The notes under the pieces were generated by a model. It was given only the letters and a program-made list of their open reading frames with translations, ran no database searches and was not told where the DNA came from. From assembly GCA_945865375.1 (NCBI GenBank), contig CAMBEJ010000021.1:1-50463 (forward strand): 50,463 bases of DNA, written 5' to 3'. Positions 35,436 to 46,400 of this stretch are shown here, piece by piece; the stretch's first letter is position 1; the number at the start of each line of letters is the position of its first letter. The stretch is from Akkermansia muciniphila. Its GTDB lineage: Bacteria; Verrucomicrobiota; Verrucomicrobiia; Limisphaerales; F1-80-MAGS106. The translations under genes and the position numbers were made by a program.

Positions 35436-36737
35436 ATGACCCATTTCATGGTTGGCTTTAAATTAATCAGCTCGGTGAAGCTTGGCATCAAGAGCCTGTT
35501 GCTCCACAAGCTGCGGTCTGGGCTCACGATGCTGGGCATCATCTTTGGAGTCTGTTCCGTGATCGCGATGCTGGCCATCGGTGAAGGGGCCTCCTACGAG
35601 GCTCAGGAGGCAATTAAGAAGCTGGGCAGCAACAACATCATCATCCGCAGTTTGAAACCCGCCGAGGAAAGCCGCCAGTCGGGGAACGTCGGGCGTACCT
35701 TCCTGCTGGATTACGGTCTGAAATATGCTGATGGATCCAGGCTGGTCGCCACCATCCCCGGGGTCGCCCGCGTGCTGCCGATGCGAATCATCAGGGAATC
35801 CGTCCGCTTCGATCAGAATGAGGTGCCCTGCCAGGTCATCGGGACGCTCCCGTTTTACAAGGAAATCGTCGGCGTGGACGTGCTCCGTGGCCGCTTCCTG
35901 ACAGATCTGGATGAGTTGTATCAGGAAAACGTTTGTGTGCTCACATCCGGCCTCGCGAACCGGCTTTTTCCCTACCAGGATCCCCTCAAAATGTCGCTCA
36001 AAGTGGCTTCATCGTATTATCGAGTTGTTGGCTTGGTCCGAGAACGGAACACCGTCGAGCAACGGTCGCAGTCAGGAAAATTGAGCGGAGAACCTCTGGA
36101 CAACAACGTGTATATTCCACTCTCGACCTCCCGTTCACGATTCGGAGAAATTCTCACACGCAGGGCGGCTGGTAGTTTTCAAATGGAGAAAATCGAGCTG
36201 CATCAAATCACGGTGCAGATGAAGGATACCTCGGCTGTGGAGACAGCGGATCCGCAGATCAGAACCCTGCTCAAACACTTCCATACCAGCAACGATTACG
36301 AACTGATCGTGCCTCTGGAGTTGCTGCGGCAAGCCAGACAAACTCAGCGTATCTTCAATATTGTCCTCGGTTCCATTGCCGCCATTTCATTGCTGGTAGG
36401 CGGGATCGGCATCATGAACATCATGCTGGCGACGGTGACCGAGCGGACCCGTGAGATCGGTGTCCGTCGCGCGCTTGGGGCCAAGAAGCGTGATATTACA
36501 GCCCAATTCCTCGTGGAAACGGTGGTGCTTTCGATCGGTGGCGGTGTGGTCGGTGTCGTCATCGGAGTGATCACACCGGTGGTCGTGACGCACCTTTCTG
36601 GCATGAAAACGATCGTGACGGTTTCCTCAGTATTGCTGGCATTTGGAATCTCCGGCGCAATCGGGATTGTCTTCGGGCTTTATCCTGCCAACGCGGCTGC
36701 CCAGTTGGACCCCATCGAAGCTTTGCGACACGAATAA
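35436..36737 (+). CDS. MacB-type ABC permease
   Basis: A 433-aa permease with the MacB topology: one N-terminal helix (RSGLTMLGIIFGVCSVIAML) followed by GEGASYEAQEAIKKLGSNN, a large MacB_PCD periplasmic domain (about residues 55-290), then three C-terminal helices with the FtsX-type segment IMNIMLATVTERTREIGVRR and ALGAKKRDI. The family exports macrolides, peptides or lipoproteins. The substrate cannot be told here. With the TolC-like, adaptor and ATPase genes it completes a tripartite system. Confidence 0.94.
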   Translation: MTHFMVGFKLISSVKLGIKSLLLHKLRSGLTMLGIIFGVCSVIAMLAIGEGASYEAQEAIKKLGSNNIIIRSLKPAEESRQSGNVGRTFLLDYGLKYADGSRLVATIPGVARVLPMRIIRESVRFDQNEVPCQVIGTLPFYKEIVGVDVLRGRFLTDLDELYQENVCVLTSGLANRLFPYQDPLKMSLKVASSYYRVVGLVRERNTVEQRSQSGKLSGEPLDNNVYIPLSTSRSRFGEILTRRAAGSFQMEKIELHQITVQMKDTSAVETADPQIRTLLKHFHTSNDYELIVPLELLRQARQTQRIFNIVLGSIAAISLLVGGIGIMNIMLATVTERTREIGVRRALGAKKRDITAQFLVETVVLSIGGGVVGVVIGVITPVVVTHLSGMKTIVTVSSVLLAFGISGAIGIVFGLYPANAAAQLDPIEALRHE

Positions 36738-36764
36738 GTGATAGGAGCTTGATTGTTTCGCGCG

Positions 36765-38114
36765 ATGAAGGTTACGGTGCGATCCCTCATGAAACCCACG
36801 TCTCATTCCTTCGGACTCGTCCTTGTCGCCTCGCTCGCCATCGCCCGGAGCGCCATGGCCGACGATTTTCTCATTCGCGACGGTGATCGCGTCGTGTTCT
36901 TGGGCGATAGCATCACAGAGCAGCGGCTCTACACCACTTACATTGAGGCTTACGCCCTGACTCGGCACCCCAATTGGAAGCTCACTTTTCGCAATGTCGG
37001 CTGGGGTGGTGATACCTCATGGCTGCGCCAGCGCGCCCATCCCGATGAACGCCAGCTCTTCGCTGCGGATGAGGCCTCCCAACAAAAGATGGTTGAGAGC
37101 TCCGTGGGAAGCGGCCTCAAACGCGACGTGTTGCCGCTCAAGCCGACCGTCGTGACGGTGAAGTTCGGGATGAACGATCACTCTTATCAACCTTTCCGCG
37201 AGGACATCTTCCGTGCTTATACGCGGAGCCAGACTGAGATTGCGAAAGTGCTCACAGCCAGCGGCGCGCGCGTCGCGTTATTGACACCTCAGCCGATCGA
37301 GGACAAACGTCCCGATCCCGACAAGGACGTCCGCAACATGTCGTTACGGAACTTTTCGGATGGTCTGAAGAATGTGGCGAACAAAGGCGGCGCAAAGTTT
37401 GTGGATCAATTTGATCCTTATATGGCCATCATGTTGCGGGAGCGCGGTGCCAACCCATCCGCTCTGATCGGCGGCGGCGATGCCGTTCATCCCGGCCCAG
37501 CGGGCCAAACCATCATGGCTTGGGCCGTTTTGAAGGGTCTTGGAGCGGGAGCCTTGGTGTCGCGGGCGGAGATTGATGCAAGCGCTCAGAAAGTGGTCGC
37601 CGCGCAAGGGTGTCGCGTGAACAATCTGAAAGTCGCAGGCGGCATAATCGGATTCGACCGACTGGACGATTCTTTGCCCATGCCGATCGATGCCAGGGCT
37701 GAATCAGCCCTCAAGCTGGCTCCGATTCTTCATGATCTCAACCGGTATGAGTTGCGTGTCACCGGCCTGAAAGACGGGTTGTATGAGATGACGATCGACG
37801 GCGAAGTCGTGGGCAGAACAAGCGGCGAGGACCTTGCGAAAGGACACAACTTTGCCACCACATCCGGGCCGATCACAAAACAGGCCCAGAAGGTGCTGGC
37901 TCTGATCGTGCGAAAAAACGATCTCTTCTTTGCCCGGTGGCGGAATGTCCAACTGTTCGGGTTCCCCGAGTGGGCCAAATCTCCGGCAGCGGAAAGCCTT
38001 CGTGCTGCGGAACTGGCCCGCATCGATCAGCAGATCCTCGAGCACGAAGTTCAGATTGACGGCCTCCGAAAGCCTCAATCCCATCGCTTCGAACTCAGCC
38101 GAGTTGCCCAGTAA
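36765..38114 (+). CDS. Secreted SGNH/GDSL hydrolase
   Basis: An exported esterase/lipase-like protein (449 aa from ATG 36765). A signal peptide ends at about AIARSAMADDF. All SGNH blocks are visible: FLGDSITEQ (nucleophile Ser), NVGWGGDTSW (oxyanion Gly), KFGMNDHSY (Asn block) and DAVHPGPAGQ (Asp-His). This suggests deacetylation of a polysaccharide or a similar ester cleavage at the cell surface. The last 150 residues form an additional domain with no recognised family. The start is uncertain: TTG 36753 has the best-placed AGGAG (36743-36747), while ATG 36789 gives the shortest signal peptide. It is convergent with the MFS gene, 9 bases apart. Confidence 0.88.
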   Translation: MKVTVRSLMKPTSHSFGLVLVASLAIARSAMADDFLIRDGDRVVFLGDSITEQRLYTTYIEAYALTRHPNWKLTFRNVGWGGDTSWLRQRAHPDERQLFAADEASQQKMVESSVGSGLKRDVLPLKPTVVTVKFGMNDHSYQPFREDIFRAYTRSQTEIAKVLTASGARVALLTPQPIEDKRPDPDKDVRNMSLRNFSDGLKNVANKGGAKFVDQFDPYMAIMLRERGANPSALIGGGDAVHPGPAGQTIMAWAVLKGLGAGALVSRAEIDASAQKVVAAQGCRVNNLKVAGGIIGFDRLDDSLPMPIDARAESALKLAPILHDLNRYELRVTGLKDGLYEMTIDGEVVGRTSGEDLAKGHNFATTSGPITKQAQKVLALIVRKNDLFFARWRNVQLFGFPEWAKSPAAESLRAAELARIDQQILEHEVQIDGLRKPQSHRFELSRVAQ

Positions 38115-38123
38115 ATGTGTTGG

Positions 38124-39344
38124 CTACGTGTTCCGTTGTTTGAGATTGGGCAGCAATCCCGTGAGGAGCCCGAGCAACGGCAAGAAGGAGCACACACGAA
38201 TGACGAATAAAATGCTCGTTGCGTCGGCTAATTTCCCAAGAACTGCGGATCCGATTCCGCCGATTCCAAAGGCGAAACCAAAGAAGAGACCCGCGATCAG
38301 GCCAACCCTGCCCGGCATTAATTCAGTGGCGTAGACGAGGATGGCCGGGAAGGCGGAGGCCATGATCATTCCAACGATCAGGGAGAGGATCGCAGTCCAA
38401 AATAGGTTTGCGTGGGGCAGGAGCAGCGCGAAAGGGGCCACTCCAAGAATCGAGATCCAGATCACCCACTTGCGGCCAATACGATCGCCGATCGGACCAC
38501 CGGCGAGGGTTCCGATGGCTACGGCGAAAAGAAACAGGAACAGAAATAGCTGGGATCCCTGCACCGAAACTCCAAACTTGTGGATTAAAAAGAACGTGTA
38601 GTAGCTGGTCATGCAGGCCAGGTAGATGAACTTGGAGAACATCAGGGTCAAGAGCACGCACAGAGAAAAGATCACTTTACCAGGATTCATACCCGGATGA
38701 CCATGGGCCAGCGCCGAACTTCCGGGCGTGGTTTTGGCGAGGCGGTTGGCGTACCATCTTCCGACCCTCGAAAGAACCACGATTCCGGCAAAGGCGAAGA
38801 TCGTGAACCAGAGGATGTGACGCTGTCCATGGGGCACGATGATCCAAGCCGCGAGGAGAGGGCCTAGGGCGCTTCCGGCGTTCCCGCCCACCTGGAACAG
38901 CGATTGAGCAAACCCATGTCGACCGCCGGATGCCAGCCTCGCCATGCGTGACGATTCGGGATGGAAAATGGCGGACCCCATGCCAACCATGCCCGCTGCC
39001 ACCAAGACACCATGATAACTTGGAGCGAGGGCGAGCAGGATCAGACCGCAGAGGGTAATCCCCATTCCAAACGCGAGCGAATACGGTTTAGGATTCCGAT
39101 CTGTGTAATAACCCACAAACGGTTGCAACACGGAACCTACCATCTGGAATGTGAGCGTGATGAGTCCGATCTGAGTAAAAGTTAATCCGAACGATTCCTT
39201 TAAAATTGGATAAATGGCCGGTATGAGCGCCTGAATGGAGTCGTTAAGCAGATGCGAAAAGCTGAGGGCCAACAAGATGCCAAGCGTCGAGGTTTCAACT
39301 TCGTGTTCTGGATTTCGGGCTGTTTCTTTGACATCCGTGCTCAT
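38124..39344 (-). CDS. MFS transporter, fosmidomycin-resistance (Fsr) type
   Basis: A 406-aa major facilitator with about 12 helices. The N-terminal stretch SHLLNDSIQALIPAIYPIL followed by LTFTQIGLITLTFQMVGSVL is characteristic of Fsr-like exporters, as are PYSLAFGMGITLCGL and GMGSAIFHPESSRMARL. Fsr of E. coli gives fosmidomycin resistance. The natural substrate of verrucomicrobial relatives is not known, so the drug name is a family label. It lies downstream of the terminator of the large surface gene, so it must have its own promoter in the short gap after 39344. Confidence 0.9.
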   Translation of the reverse strand: MSTDVKETARNPEHEVETSTLGILLALSFSHLLNDSIQALIPAIYPILKESFGLTFTQIGLITLTFQMVGSVLQPFVGYYTDRNPKPYSLAFGMGITLCGLILLALAPSYHGVLVAAGMVGMGSAIFHPESSRMARLASGGRHGFAQSLFQVGGNAGSALGPLLAAWIIVPHGQRHILWFTIFAFAGIVVLSRVGRWYANRLAKTTPGSSALAHGHPGMNPGKVIFSLCVLLTLMFSKFIYLACMTSYYTFFLIHKFGVSVQGSQLFLFLFLFAVAIGTLAGGPIGDRIGRKWVIWISILGVAPFALLLPHANLFWTAILSLIVGMIMASAFPAILVYATELMPGRVGLIAGLFFGFAFGIGGIGSAVLGKLADATSILFVIRVCSFLPLLGLLTGLLPNLKQRNT

Positions 39345-39359
39345 GCGATTGCGGGTTGA

Positions 39360-39396
39360 AAATAAAAAGAGGACCGGACTTGCGCCCGGTCCTCTT
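39360..39396 (-). terminator. Rho-independent terminator of the 1139-aa surface protein gene
   Basis: An 11-bp perfect stem (AAGAGGACCGG at 39367-39377 with CCGGTCCTCTT at 39386-39396), an 8-base loop and, on the minus strand, a following TTTTTATTT. It lies between the large surface gene and the MFS gene. Confidence 0.9.
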
Positions 39397-39428
39397 GACG
39401 TGAGGAGTCAGCCAGAGCTGAAGGATGA

Positions 39429-42400
39429 CTACGGCTTGATTCGATAGAAGCGCGTTGAGTCAGTCGGGGCGATTGTGAGCGGGCTTGTGCCAGCCAGATC
39501 GGTGAACGGACCGGTGACCGAGGTGGATGATTGCAGAGCGCCTGTGAAGGTCACTTTGATGCTGGCTGCATCCCGTGCGATCTTGAGGCTGGGGACGATC
39601 GCCGCAGGAGCGCCATCGTTGAAGTCCCAATGGGCTGCCAAGCCGGAGACGGTGCTCGGAGCACCACCCGACGCCAGCTTCTTGACGTCGGCAGCGGATA
39701 ACCCTCCGTTGTAAACGGTGAAGTCGTCGATGATTCCATGGGTGAGGTTATCAGTCGCGAGCGGTCCACCCCCGATGACCAAGGAGGTGAAGTCCAGAGG
39801 GAGCGGAGAAGTACCGCCGCCTTCAAGGAATAGCACGCCATCGATATAGATCTGTTTAGTGGCCCCGTTCTTAACCAAGGCGAAGTGCCTCCAGACATTC
39901 CACCAAGTGCGATCGTCGGGATCAGGATATCCGGGGAATGTCGCGATGTCTGCGGAGATGCGTTGATCGTCCGCGTTACAGCAGCCAGCGGTGTCGAAGT
40001 AGATGTTGTTGTTACCCCAGGGCAAATGTGCCTGGAAGCCGCGAGTTCCGTTGTTGCTTGAAGGCGAGTTCGCCCAGAAGGCGGATGAGTCTGACACATT
40101 GTAGTGCTTCAACCACAGCGCGATGGTCATCGTGTCGTCGGCTGCGGCAGCGGTGAGGAAACTTCCTTCGCCCACCAAGACGCTTGAGCCGCTCGCTGTG
40201 AGATCCAAACCGTAATCTCCCGCAGCCCCTGAACGGCCCCCTTTGTCCGCCGTGAAGGCCGACACGCCAGTGAGGAACCCGACGATTCCCTTGACCTTGT
40301 CCGTCGTCAATTTCGGGATCTTGAAGCTCCATGTTTCATTGCGTGTGTTGGCACCGCTCTTGAAGGAGAGCTTCACGGTGTGGGAAGTGTTGGGCGCGAA
40401 GGCCGACGCCGGCTTATAACTGGCCGTAATAAGGTTGCCGACTTTCGTCACCGTAGCCGCTACATCGCTGCCGTCGAGGTTGATCTTGATGCTGGCTGAG
40501 TCCACGGCGGAGGTCCCTTCGCTGATGACCACCTGGACCCCTGAGCTGGGGTTGACAGCGGTATCGCCAACGGCCGGGGTGACGCTCGTCACTGCCGTCG
40601 GGGCTCCGGTGGTCGTCGCACGGTAAGCCTTAAAGCCCCCGTTCGCCCGGTCGTTCAGCAGAACCTTGGTTCCGTCCGCTTGAACGGACAACCATTCGAT
40701 GTTCGCGCCGCCGCCGCCTTCCTGCCACACGGTCCGGAAGGGATAAATGCCGGCTTCGGCCACGTAGATGTCGTAAGCCGTGTCGGAGGCGCCGCGGCCG
40801 CCGCTGAATTCACCCGCGACTTGGGCTTGGAACACGTCGAGGAAATTGCCGGCGCTGGTTTTGAAACCGTCGTCGCTGTTCACGATCAAGGTGTGTTTGC
40901 CCGCGGGAAGTTCCAAGTAAGTGATGATTTCACCCGCGATGCCATCGGTCCCTTCGGTTGTCCCTGGGATGCCGGGCATTTGGTCGTCGGGTTGGATGGT
41001 GCCGTTGCTGCCACCGGCCTGATCCATGTTGATCACGGTCTCGATTTCGAATCGGATCGGCAACTTGTTATTCGCTCCTGGTGTGCCGGCCTTGAGGGCG
41101 ACGCCCGTGGCGTCCGGGTTGGCGAAGTTTTCACCCAACAATCCGGCGAGCTGATTCAACGGGCGGACATTGTTGTTCTCACCGAATGAAGCGTTTTGAT
41201 GAACATTCCACATGAACCCTGGCTTGGAGGTGTCCGCCGCGACTTTGTCCGCTGCGGTCAGCAGGGCGTATGCGGGAGTCTTCCAGGTTCCCTCAGCCGT
41301 GATGTTGTTGCCCACGCCGTCTTTGGCCGTGATGGAGTACGTGTGGCTCGTGCCCGGCAAGAACTGCTGCGTCGGCTTGAAAGCGACGTCGACCACTCCC
41401 GCGGTTTTCGTGGGCACCGGAATGGTGATCAAAACGCCGTCGATTCTGAGTTTGAAAGTGGCAGGATCGACGACAGAAGTGCCGGCGTCCGTGGTTCGGA
41501 ACGAAAAGCCTGTCACGGTGGGATTGATCCCAGAGAAATAGGCAAGGGCCGTGCCGCCGTAGGTGCCAAAGTACTCAATTTCTCCGATCTGATGCAACGT
41601 GGCCGGTGTTTCGGTCGCGTAATACCGGATGTAGCGGAATAGGACGCTGGGAATGGGGAGTGTGACTTTGATGACTTGGTTGCGCACATCGGTCCAAAGT
41701 GGCGTGGAATTGTCATGGACAAAAATCGGCGTATAGCTGGTGCCGTCGTTGGACCCTTGGATCTGGAACTTCGTGGCATCGCGACCCGGCGTGTCATTCC
41801 CGGACGCGAGGGTGAAATGGGTCAGACTGACCGGGTTGGCGAACTCGACCGCCACCCAAACAGGTTTTGCCTCGGTAGGATCATCGCAGCACCATTTATC
41901 GTTGCCGCCGCCAACTTTGTTATCGAAAATATTGAATGAAAACTCGCCGCCACCGAAGCCGGGCTCGACGCTGGAGGTGATCGCTTTCCAGTTCCAACTG
42001 GAGTCTGCGGAGCCGGCGTCTTCATTGCCGTCGTTTTCGGGGTCCGTGAGGTCGCCTCCGAGCAGGGCCTCGGTGCCGACGCCAAGTATTTCGATGGTCG
42101 GTTTATCGGAGCCGAGGGTTACGAGAGCGGTTTCACTCGGTGTTTTGCCAAAAACAATCGAATGCGCGCCCAATCCGCCCCAGCCTTTTTGGCCGGGGGT
42201 GAGCTCATCGCCGTCGTTGATCGCCATGCCGAGTCCGAACTTTGTTCCTGGGGTAAGCGTTTTCAGGCCGAGAGAGGCGGCTGGCAGCTTGATTTCGTAG
42301 TAGGTTTTTTTGGTGGCCGCGTCGCGAGTGATGACGGCTTCAGTCCCGCCGGGGCCGGCTTCATGCATCACAATCACGTCGCCGGTGGCCCCTTCAACCC

Positions 42401-42848
42401 CGCCTAGCGCATAGTTGTAGAGGGCCACTTGGCCGCTCCGTGTTCCATTGGCAATCATCAATTGGACAGAATCCCCGTTCCAAGCGCTGTTGGCGGCGTT
42501 CTCATGGTAATCGTCCGTGACGACAATACCAAAATACACGTTATCGACATCATAAACGACCTGAACGGCCGAGGTTTGATCATCGGGGCCGGTCCACGTT
42601 CCGCCCGAATACTCTTCGAACAAGACGTACTTACCTTTGGCACCGGAACCCTTGGGAACCGCAAATTTGGGATCGGCAATGACTCCCGCTCCTGCCCATT
42701 CATTGAGTTTCCCATCCAGGACGATGGGGGTCAGGGTAAAGGACGCGGTGTACTTTTCTTTGGTAGGTTCGATGTCGTTGGCGGCGACCTGGGCTGTGCC
42801 CAGTCCGGCCACGAGCACCGATAGGAATCGGAGCAATTTGTGACGCAT
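39429..42848 (-). CDS. Large secreted multidomain surface protein (CBM9-like, F5/8C, PA14-like, LamG-like)
   Basis: A 1139-aa exported protein with signal peptide about 1-23. In order: a CBM9-like domain (about 35-245; IVLDGKLNEWAGAG, VQVVYDVDNVYFGIVV); an F5/8-type C/discoidin domain (about 290-430; VWVAVEFANPVSLTHFTLAS, IRYYATETP); an Ig-like unit ending in a THTYSITAKDGVGN-type strand; a PA14-like region (about 590-760; DGFKTSAGNF, AGIYPFRTVWQEGGGGANIE); a second Ig-like unit (SHTVKLSFKSGANTRNETW); and a LamG/concanavalin-like domain (about 900-1080; MTIALWLKHYNVSDSS, GIIDDFTVYNGGLSAADVKK). A short C-terminal strand (TDSTRFYRIKP) resembles those found in other verrucomicrobial secreted proteins. 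There is no catalytic domain, so adhesion or glycan binding is the likely role. The start was chosen for its signal peptide. Confidence 0.85.
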   Translation of the reverse strand: MRHKLLRFLSVLVAGLGTAQVAANDIEPTKEKYTASFTLTPIVLDGKLNEWAGAGVIADPKFAVPKGSGAKGKYVLFEEYSGGTWTGPDDQTSAVQVVYDVDNVYFGIVVTDDYHENAANSAWNGDSVQLMIANGTRSGQVALYNYALGGVEGATGDVIVMHEAGPGGTEAVITRDAATKKTYYEIKLPAASLGLKTLTPGTKFGLGMAINDGDELTPGQKGWGGLGAHSIVFGKTPSETALVTLGSDKPTIEILGVGTEALLGGDLTDPENDGNEDAGSADSSWNWKAITSSVEPGFGGGEFSFNIFDNKVGGGNDKWCCDDPTEAKPVWVAVEFANPVSLTHFTLASGNDTPGRDATKFQIQGSNDGTSYTPIFVHDNSTPLWTDVRNQVIKVTLPIPSVLFRYIRYYATETPATLHQIGEIEYFGTYGGTALAYFSGINPTVTGFSFRTTDAGTSVVDPATFKLRIDGVLITIPVPTKTAGVVDVAFKPTQQFLPGTSHTYSITAKDGVGNNITAEGTWKTPAYALLTAADKVAADTSKPGFMWNVHQNASFGENNNVRPLNQLAGLLGENFANPDATGVALKAGTPGANNKLPIRFEIETVINMDQAGGSNGTIQPDDQMPGIPGTTEGTDGIAGEIITYLELPAGKHTLIVNSDDGFKTSAGNFLDVFQAQVAGEFSGGRGASDTAYDIYVAEAGIYPFRTVWQEGGGGANIEWLSVQADGTKVLLNDRANGGFKAYRATTTGAPTAVTSVTPAVGDTAVNPSSGVQVVISEGTSAVDSASIKINLDGSDVAATVTKVGNLITASYKPASAFAPNTSHTVKLSFKSGANTRNETWSFKIPKLTTDKVKGIVGFLTGVSAFTADKGGRSGAAGDYGLDLTASGSSVLVGEGSFLTAAAADDTMTIALWLKHYNVSDSSAFWANSPSSNNGTRGFQAHLPWGNNNIYFDTAGCCNADDQRISADIATFPGYPDPDDRTWWNVWRHFALVKNGATKQIYIDGVLFLEGGGTSPLPLDFTSLVIGGGPLATDNLTHGIIDDFTVYNGGLSAADVKKLASGGAPSTVSGLAAHWDFNDGAPAAIVPSLKIARDAASIKVTFTGALQSSTSVTGPFTDLAGTSPLTIAPTDSTRFYRIKP

Positions 42849-42928
42849 AGGTTTGGTTTGGTTTAGAATAGGTGATTTGTTTTAGCTCGCAATTCTGTTT
42901 TGGCAAGATTTTTCCCCCTTGATGCGAA

Positions 42929-43247
42929 TTCAGACCTCAGTAAAACCGGTTGAAATCGTGATCTGGACGCGCAACCCCAATTCCTTCATTTTTCCTAATC
43001 CTAACCAAACGGATTTGAAATTTGAACCACAGAGGTACGGAGACACAGAGGGGGAAACGAGAGGGGGAAAAGTTTGGTTTCAGGGTTTGTTCTTCTCTGT
43101 GCCTCTGTGCCTCTGTGCCTCTGTGGTTCAAAATCTGAGAGATAATTCACCGAGATTTGGGATTTAAGATTACGAGCAGGAGCAGGAGCAGGGAATTGGA
43201 GTTGCTCGAGAACAAGGTGGAGCAGGGTCGTTTTACTGAGTTCTGAA
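42929..43247. mobile_element. MITE-like element, family 1, copy B (with nested hairpin module)
   Basis: A 319-bp element with ends TTCAGACCTCAGTAAAAC (42929-42946) and the inverse at 43230-43247 (one mismatch). The left shared part, ATCTGGACGCGCAACCCC, is followed by CCTAATCCTAACC and then a nested module (42994-43171). The module's arms 43022-43051 and 43095-43132 are opposing ACCACAGAG-type tandem units. After the module come GATTACGAGCAGG, a GAGCAG triplet, GGGAATTGGAG and GCTCGAG. The element lies between two large divergent surface genes. The rest of the 42849-43480 gap has no gene. Confidence 0.8.
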
Positions 43248-43480
43248 GCTCGCTTTCGACCGCAGACGTAGAAGGAGGGAGGATGGGCATGGATCCACCA
43301 CGGAAAGGGGACCGATAAGGGACCGACTGGGGGGAGATTGAATGATGTGTTTGGGTTTCATTTTGGACCCGTTTTCGTGGTAAAATTCATACAAAATCTG
43401 AACTCGGAATTGCCGTTCCACCGTCGCGCGGGGAGGACTCAGGCTTGACGGGGTTATTCGCTCTGCGGATGATGTAAAAC

Positions 43481-46400
43481 ATGGTGTTCATGCAATACCT
43501 GACGCACTGGACCCTGGGAACCGGGTTCGCGGCGGCCATTGTTGCAGGCTTTGCTGCGCCAAGCACACAGGCTCAGGAGGTGTTGGAACGGACCCGATTT
43601 CTGAGCACGGAGTTGCGGCCGCAAGGCAGTGGGAAAGCGGGCTTTACTCTAAAAGATCCGCGAAGCACCGGCGTCTTGTTCACCAATCTTCTCCAGGGCG
43701 ACGCCACACTGACCAATGCCGTGGCGCACAACGGATGTGGCGTGGCCATCGGTGACGTGGACGGAGATGGTTGGCAAGACATCTACCTGTGCGGCCTTCA
43801 GACCTCTAACCGGCTCTACCGCAACCTCGGGAATTGGCGCCTTGAAGAGATGGATCCGGGTCCAGCTGCTTGCGCGGAGCAGTTTTCAACGGGAGCCACA
43901 TTTGCCGATGTGGATGGAGACGGGGATTTGGATCTTTTTGTGAACGGGATTGCGGCCGGAACCCGTCTTTTCATAAATGATGGCCAAGGCCGGTTCACCG
44001 AAGCCAGCAACTCAGGGTTGTCGCGCACCGCATCGGCGACTTCGATGGCCATGGCGGATATCGATGGCGACGGCGATCTGGACCTGTACTGCACCCACTA
44101 CATTGATGTCATGCATTTGGCTGATCCGACGATCCGTTTTGCCCTCGCCAAACGGGAGGACCAATGGGTGGTCACAAAAGTGAATGACGAGTCCACCCGG
44201 CTGCCAAAGTGGCTTGATCGGTTCCAAGCCTTGCCGGATGGGAGCGTGCGAGAGCTGCCAGAGGTCCACGGACTGTATCGCAACGATGGGCACGGACACT
44301 TCACTCCGATTCAATTTGAGCCTGGCGTGTTTTTGGATGAGGAAGGCCGGGCCATCAAGCCCCCTAGGGATTGGGGATTGTCCGTGATGTTTCGGGACAT
44401 CAATGGAGACGGGGCTCCCGACTTGTACGTGTGCAATGACAACACCTCGCCGGATCGGTTCTGGATCAACACGGGCCGCGGCACGTTTCGGGCGATCGCC
44501 ACGGCCAAGCTTCGTCACACAAGCCGATCGTCCATGGGCGTCGACTTTGCCGACATTGACCGCGATGGCCACGATGACATGATCGTGGTCGATATGCTGG
44601 CCCGTGAGCCTAGGAAGCGGATGACCCAGTTGGTCAGGGATCGCCCTCAGCCGCAGGATATTGAGCGGGTCGAATCACGGCCACAGTTTAATCGAAACAT
44701 GCTGTTCTTCGGCAAGTCTGATGGATCCTTTGTGGAGGCCGCCTTGATGACCGGGGTCGCGGCCACCGATTGGTCCTGGTGCCCCCTGTTTATCGATATC
44801 GACCTGGATGGCTACGAAGACTTGCTTGTCACCAATGGTTTTTCCATGGACGTCATGGACCAGGACAGTCACGACGTGATTCGTTCACGGCAGCGCCAGA
44901 TGACACCGGACCAGCGGAGGCGGTGGCGGCAGCTTCACCCTGCTTGGCTGACAACAACCGCCGCTTTTCGCAATCGGGGTGATGGCACCTTTGAGCCTAT
45001 GGACTCTCAGTGGGGATTCGTCGCGCAATCGGTTTCTTATGGAGCGGCGCTGGGGGATCTGGACAACGATGGGGATCTGGATTTGGTGGTCAACAATCTG
45101 AATGACGTGTCGAGCTTGTATCGCAACGATGCGAGCGCGGGCCGGATCGCTATCCGTCTGAAGGGACGGTCGCCCAACACGCAGGGGGTGGGGGCCAGGA
45201 TCCGGCTTGTGGGCGGGTCGATGAGCCAGTCGCAGGAGATGATTTGTGGGGGCCGCTATCTCTCCGGAGATCAGGCCATGCGAACCTTCGCCGCCGACCC
45301 TGACATTTCCAAGCCGATGCGGCTCGAGGTGGTGTGGCGCGAGGGAACCCAAACGACCGTCGAAGGCGTGGTGTCGAATCGCCTTTATGTCATCAGCCAG
45401 GGTGACTCCGATCCTCCGGCGAAGCGCGCTCCAGGGGAGTCTGCCAAACCCTATTTTGCGGATGTGAGCTCCCTCATCGGGCACGACCATGAAGAGGCGT
45501 CCTTTGATGATTGGGGGCGGCAACCCCTGCTGCCCCGCCGTCTCAGCCGATTGGGACCGGGTGTGAGCTGGTATGATGTGGATGGGGACGGATGGGAGGA
45601 TTTGATTGTGGCTGCCGGCCGGGGTGGCAAAGTGGCTTTTTACCGCAACAACCAGGGCCTGGCGTTCCTCAAGCTCGAGCGCGCCGCCGCAGTCGAAATG
45701 AGTCAAGGCGCTGTGCTAGGGTGGTCCGATGGCTTAGGAAAACGCCAGGTTCTCGTCGCCACCTCGAACGACTCAATGACGTCAGCGGGTGAGAGTGAAA
45801 TCACGGCTTATTCGGCCTCGAAGCTCGGCTCGCCCCAGCACTGGCCTGCTGGGCAGGCCACCCTAGGTCCGATGGCCGCCGCCGATATCGATGGAGATGG
45901 AGATTTGGATCTCTTTGTGGGCGCTCGCTTCCGTCCAGGCCGCTACCCAGAGCCCGTGTCCTCCGCGATCTGGCTGAACGAGCAAGGCCACCTGGCAGCT
46001 CATAGCGGGCTGAGCGAACCTTTCAAGTCGGTGGGTTTGGCCAGTGGTGCCACCTTCGCCGATTTGGACGGGGACGGGGAGCCTGACCTCGCGTTGGCCA
46101 TGGAATGGGGCCCCGTTCGCATTTTTCGAAATCGGGGTGGGCGCTTTAATGAAGTGACCGCCGAATGGGGGCTCACCGGCATGACCGGATTGTGGACGAG
46201 TGTCGCTGCGGGCGACTTCGACGGGGACGGAAGAATGGATTTGGCTTGCGGCAATTGGGGCCGCAACACTCCCTATGAACTCGTCCAGCCCACGACCCTG
46301 AGGCTGTATTACGGGGACTGGAATGCGGACGGCATCGTCCAAATTATCGAAGCATGGAAGTCTGGAGAAAATTGGCTCCCATTGCGTGATCGCACATGGC

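Noticed and set aside
38124..39344. Antibiotic resistance island
   Set aside because: The Fsr-type transporter stands alone beside ordinary genes, and the family name does not prove drug export.
43125..43140. GGTTCAAA(A/T)TC stretches resembling a tRNA T-arm
   Set aside because: They belong to the hairpin arms of family 1 repeats. No acceptor or anticodon stem can be drawn.
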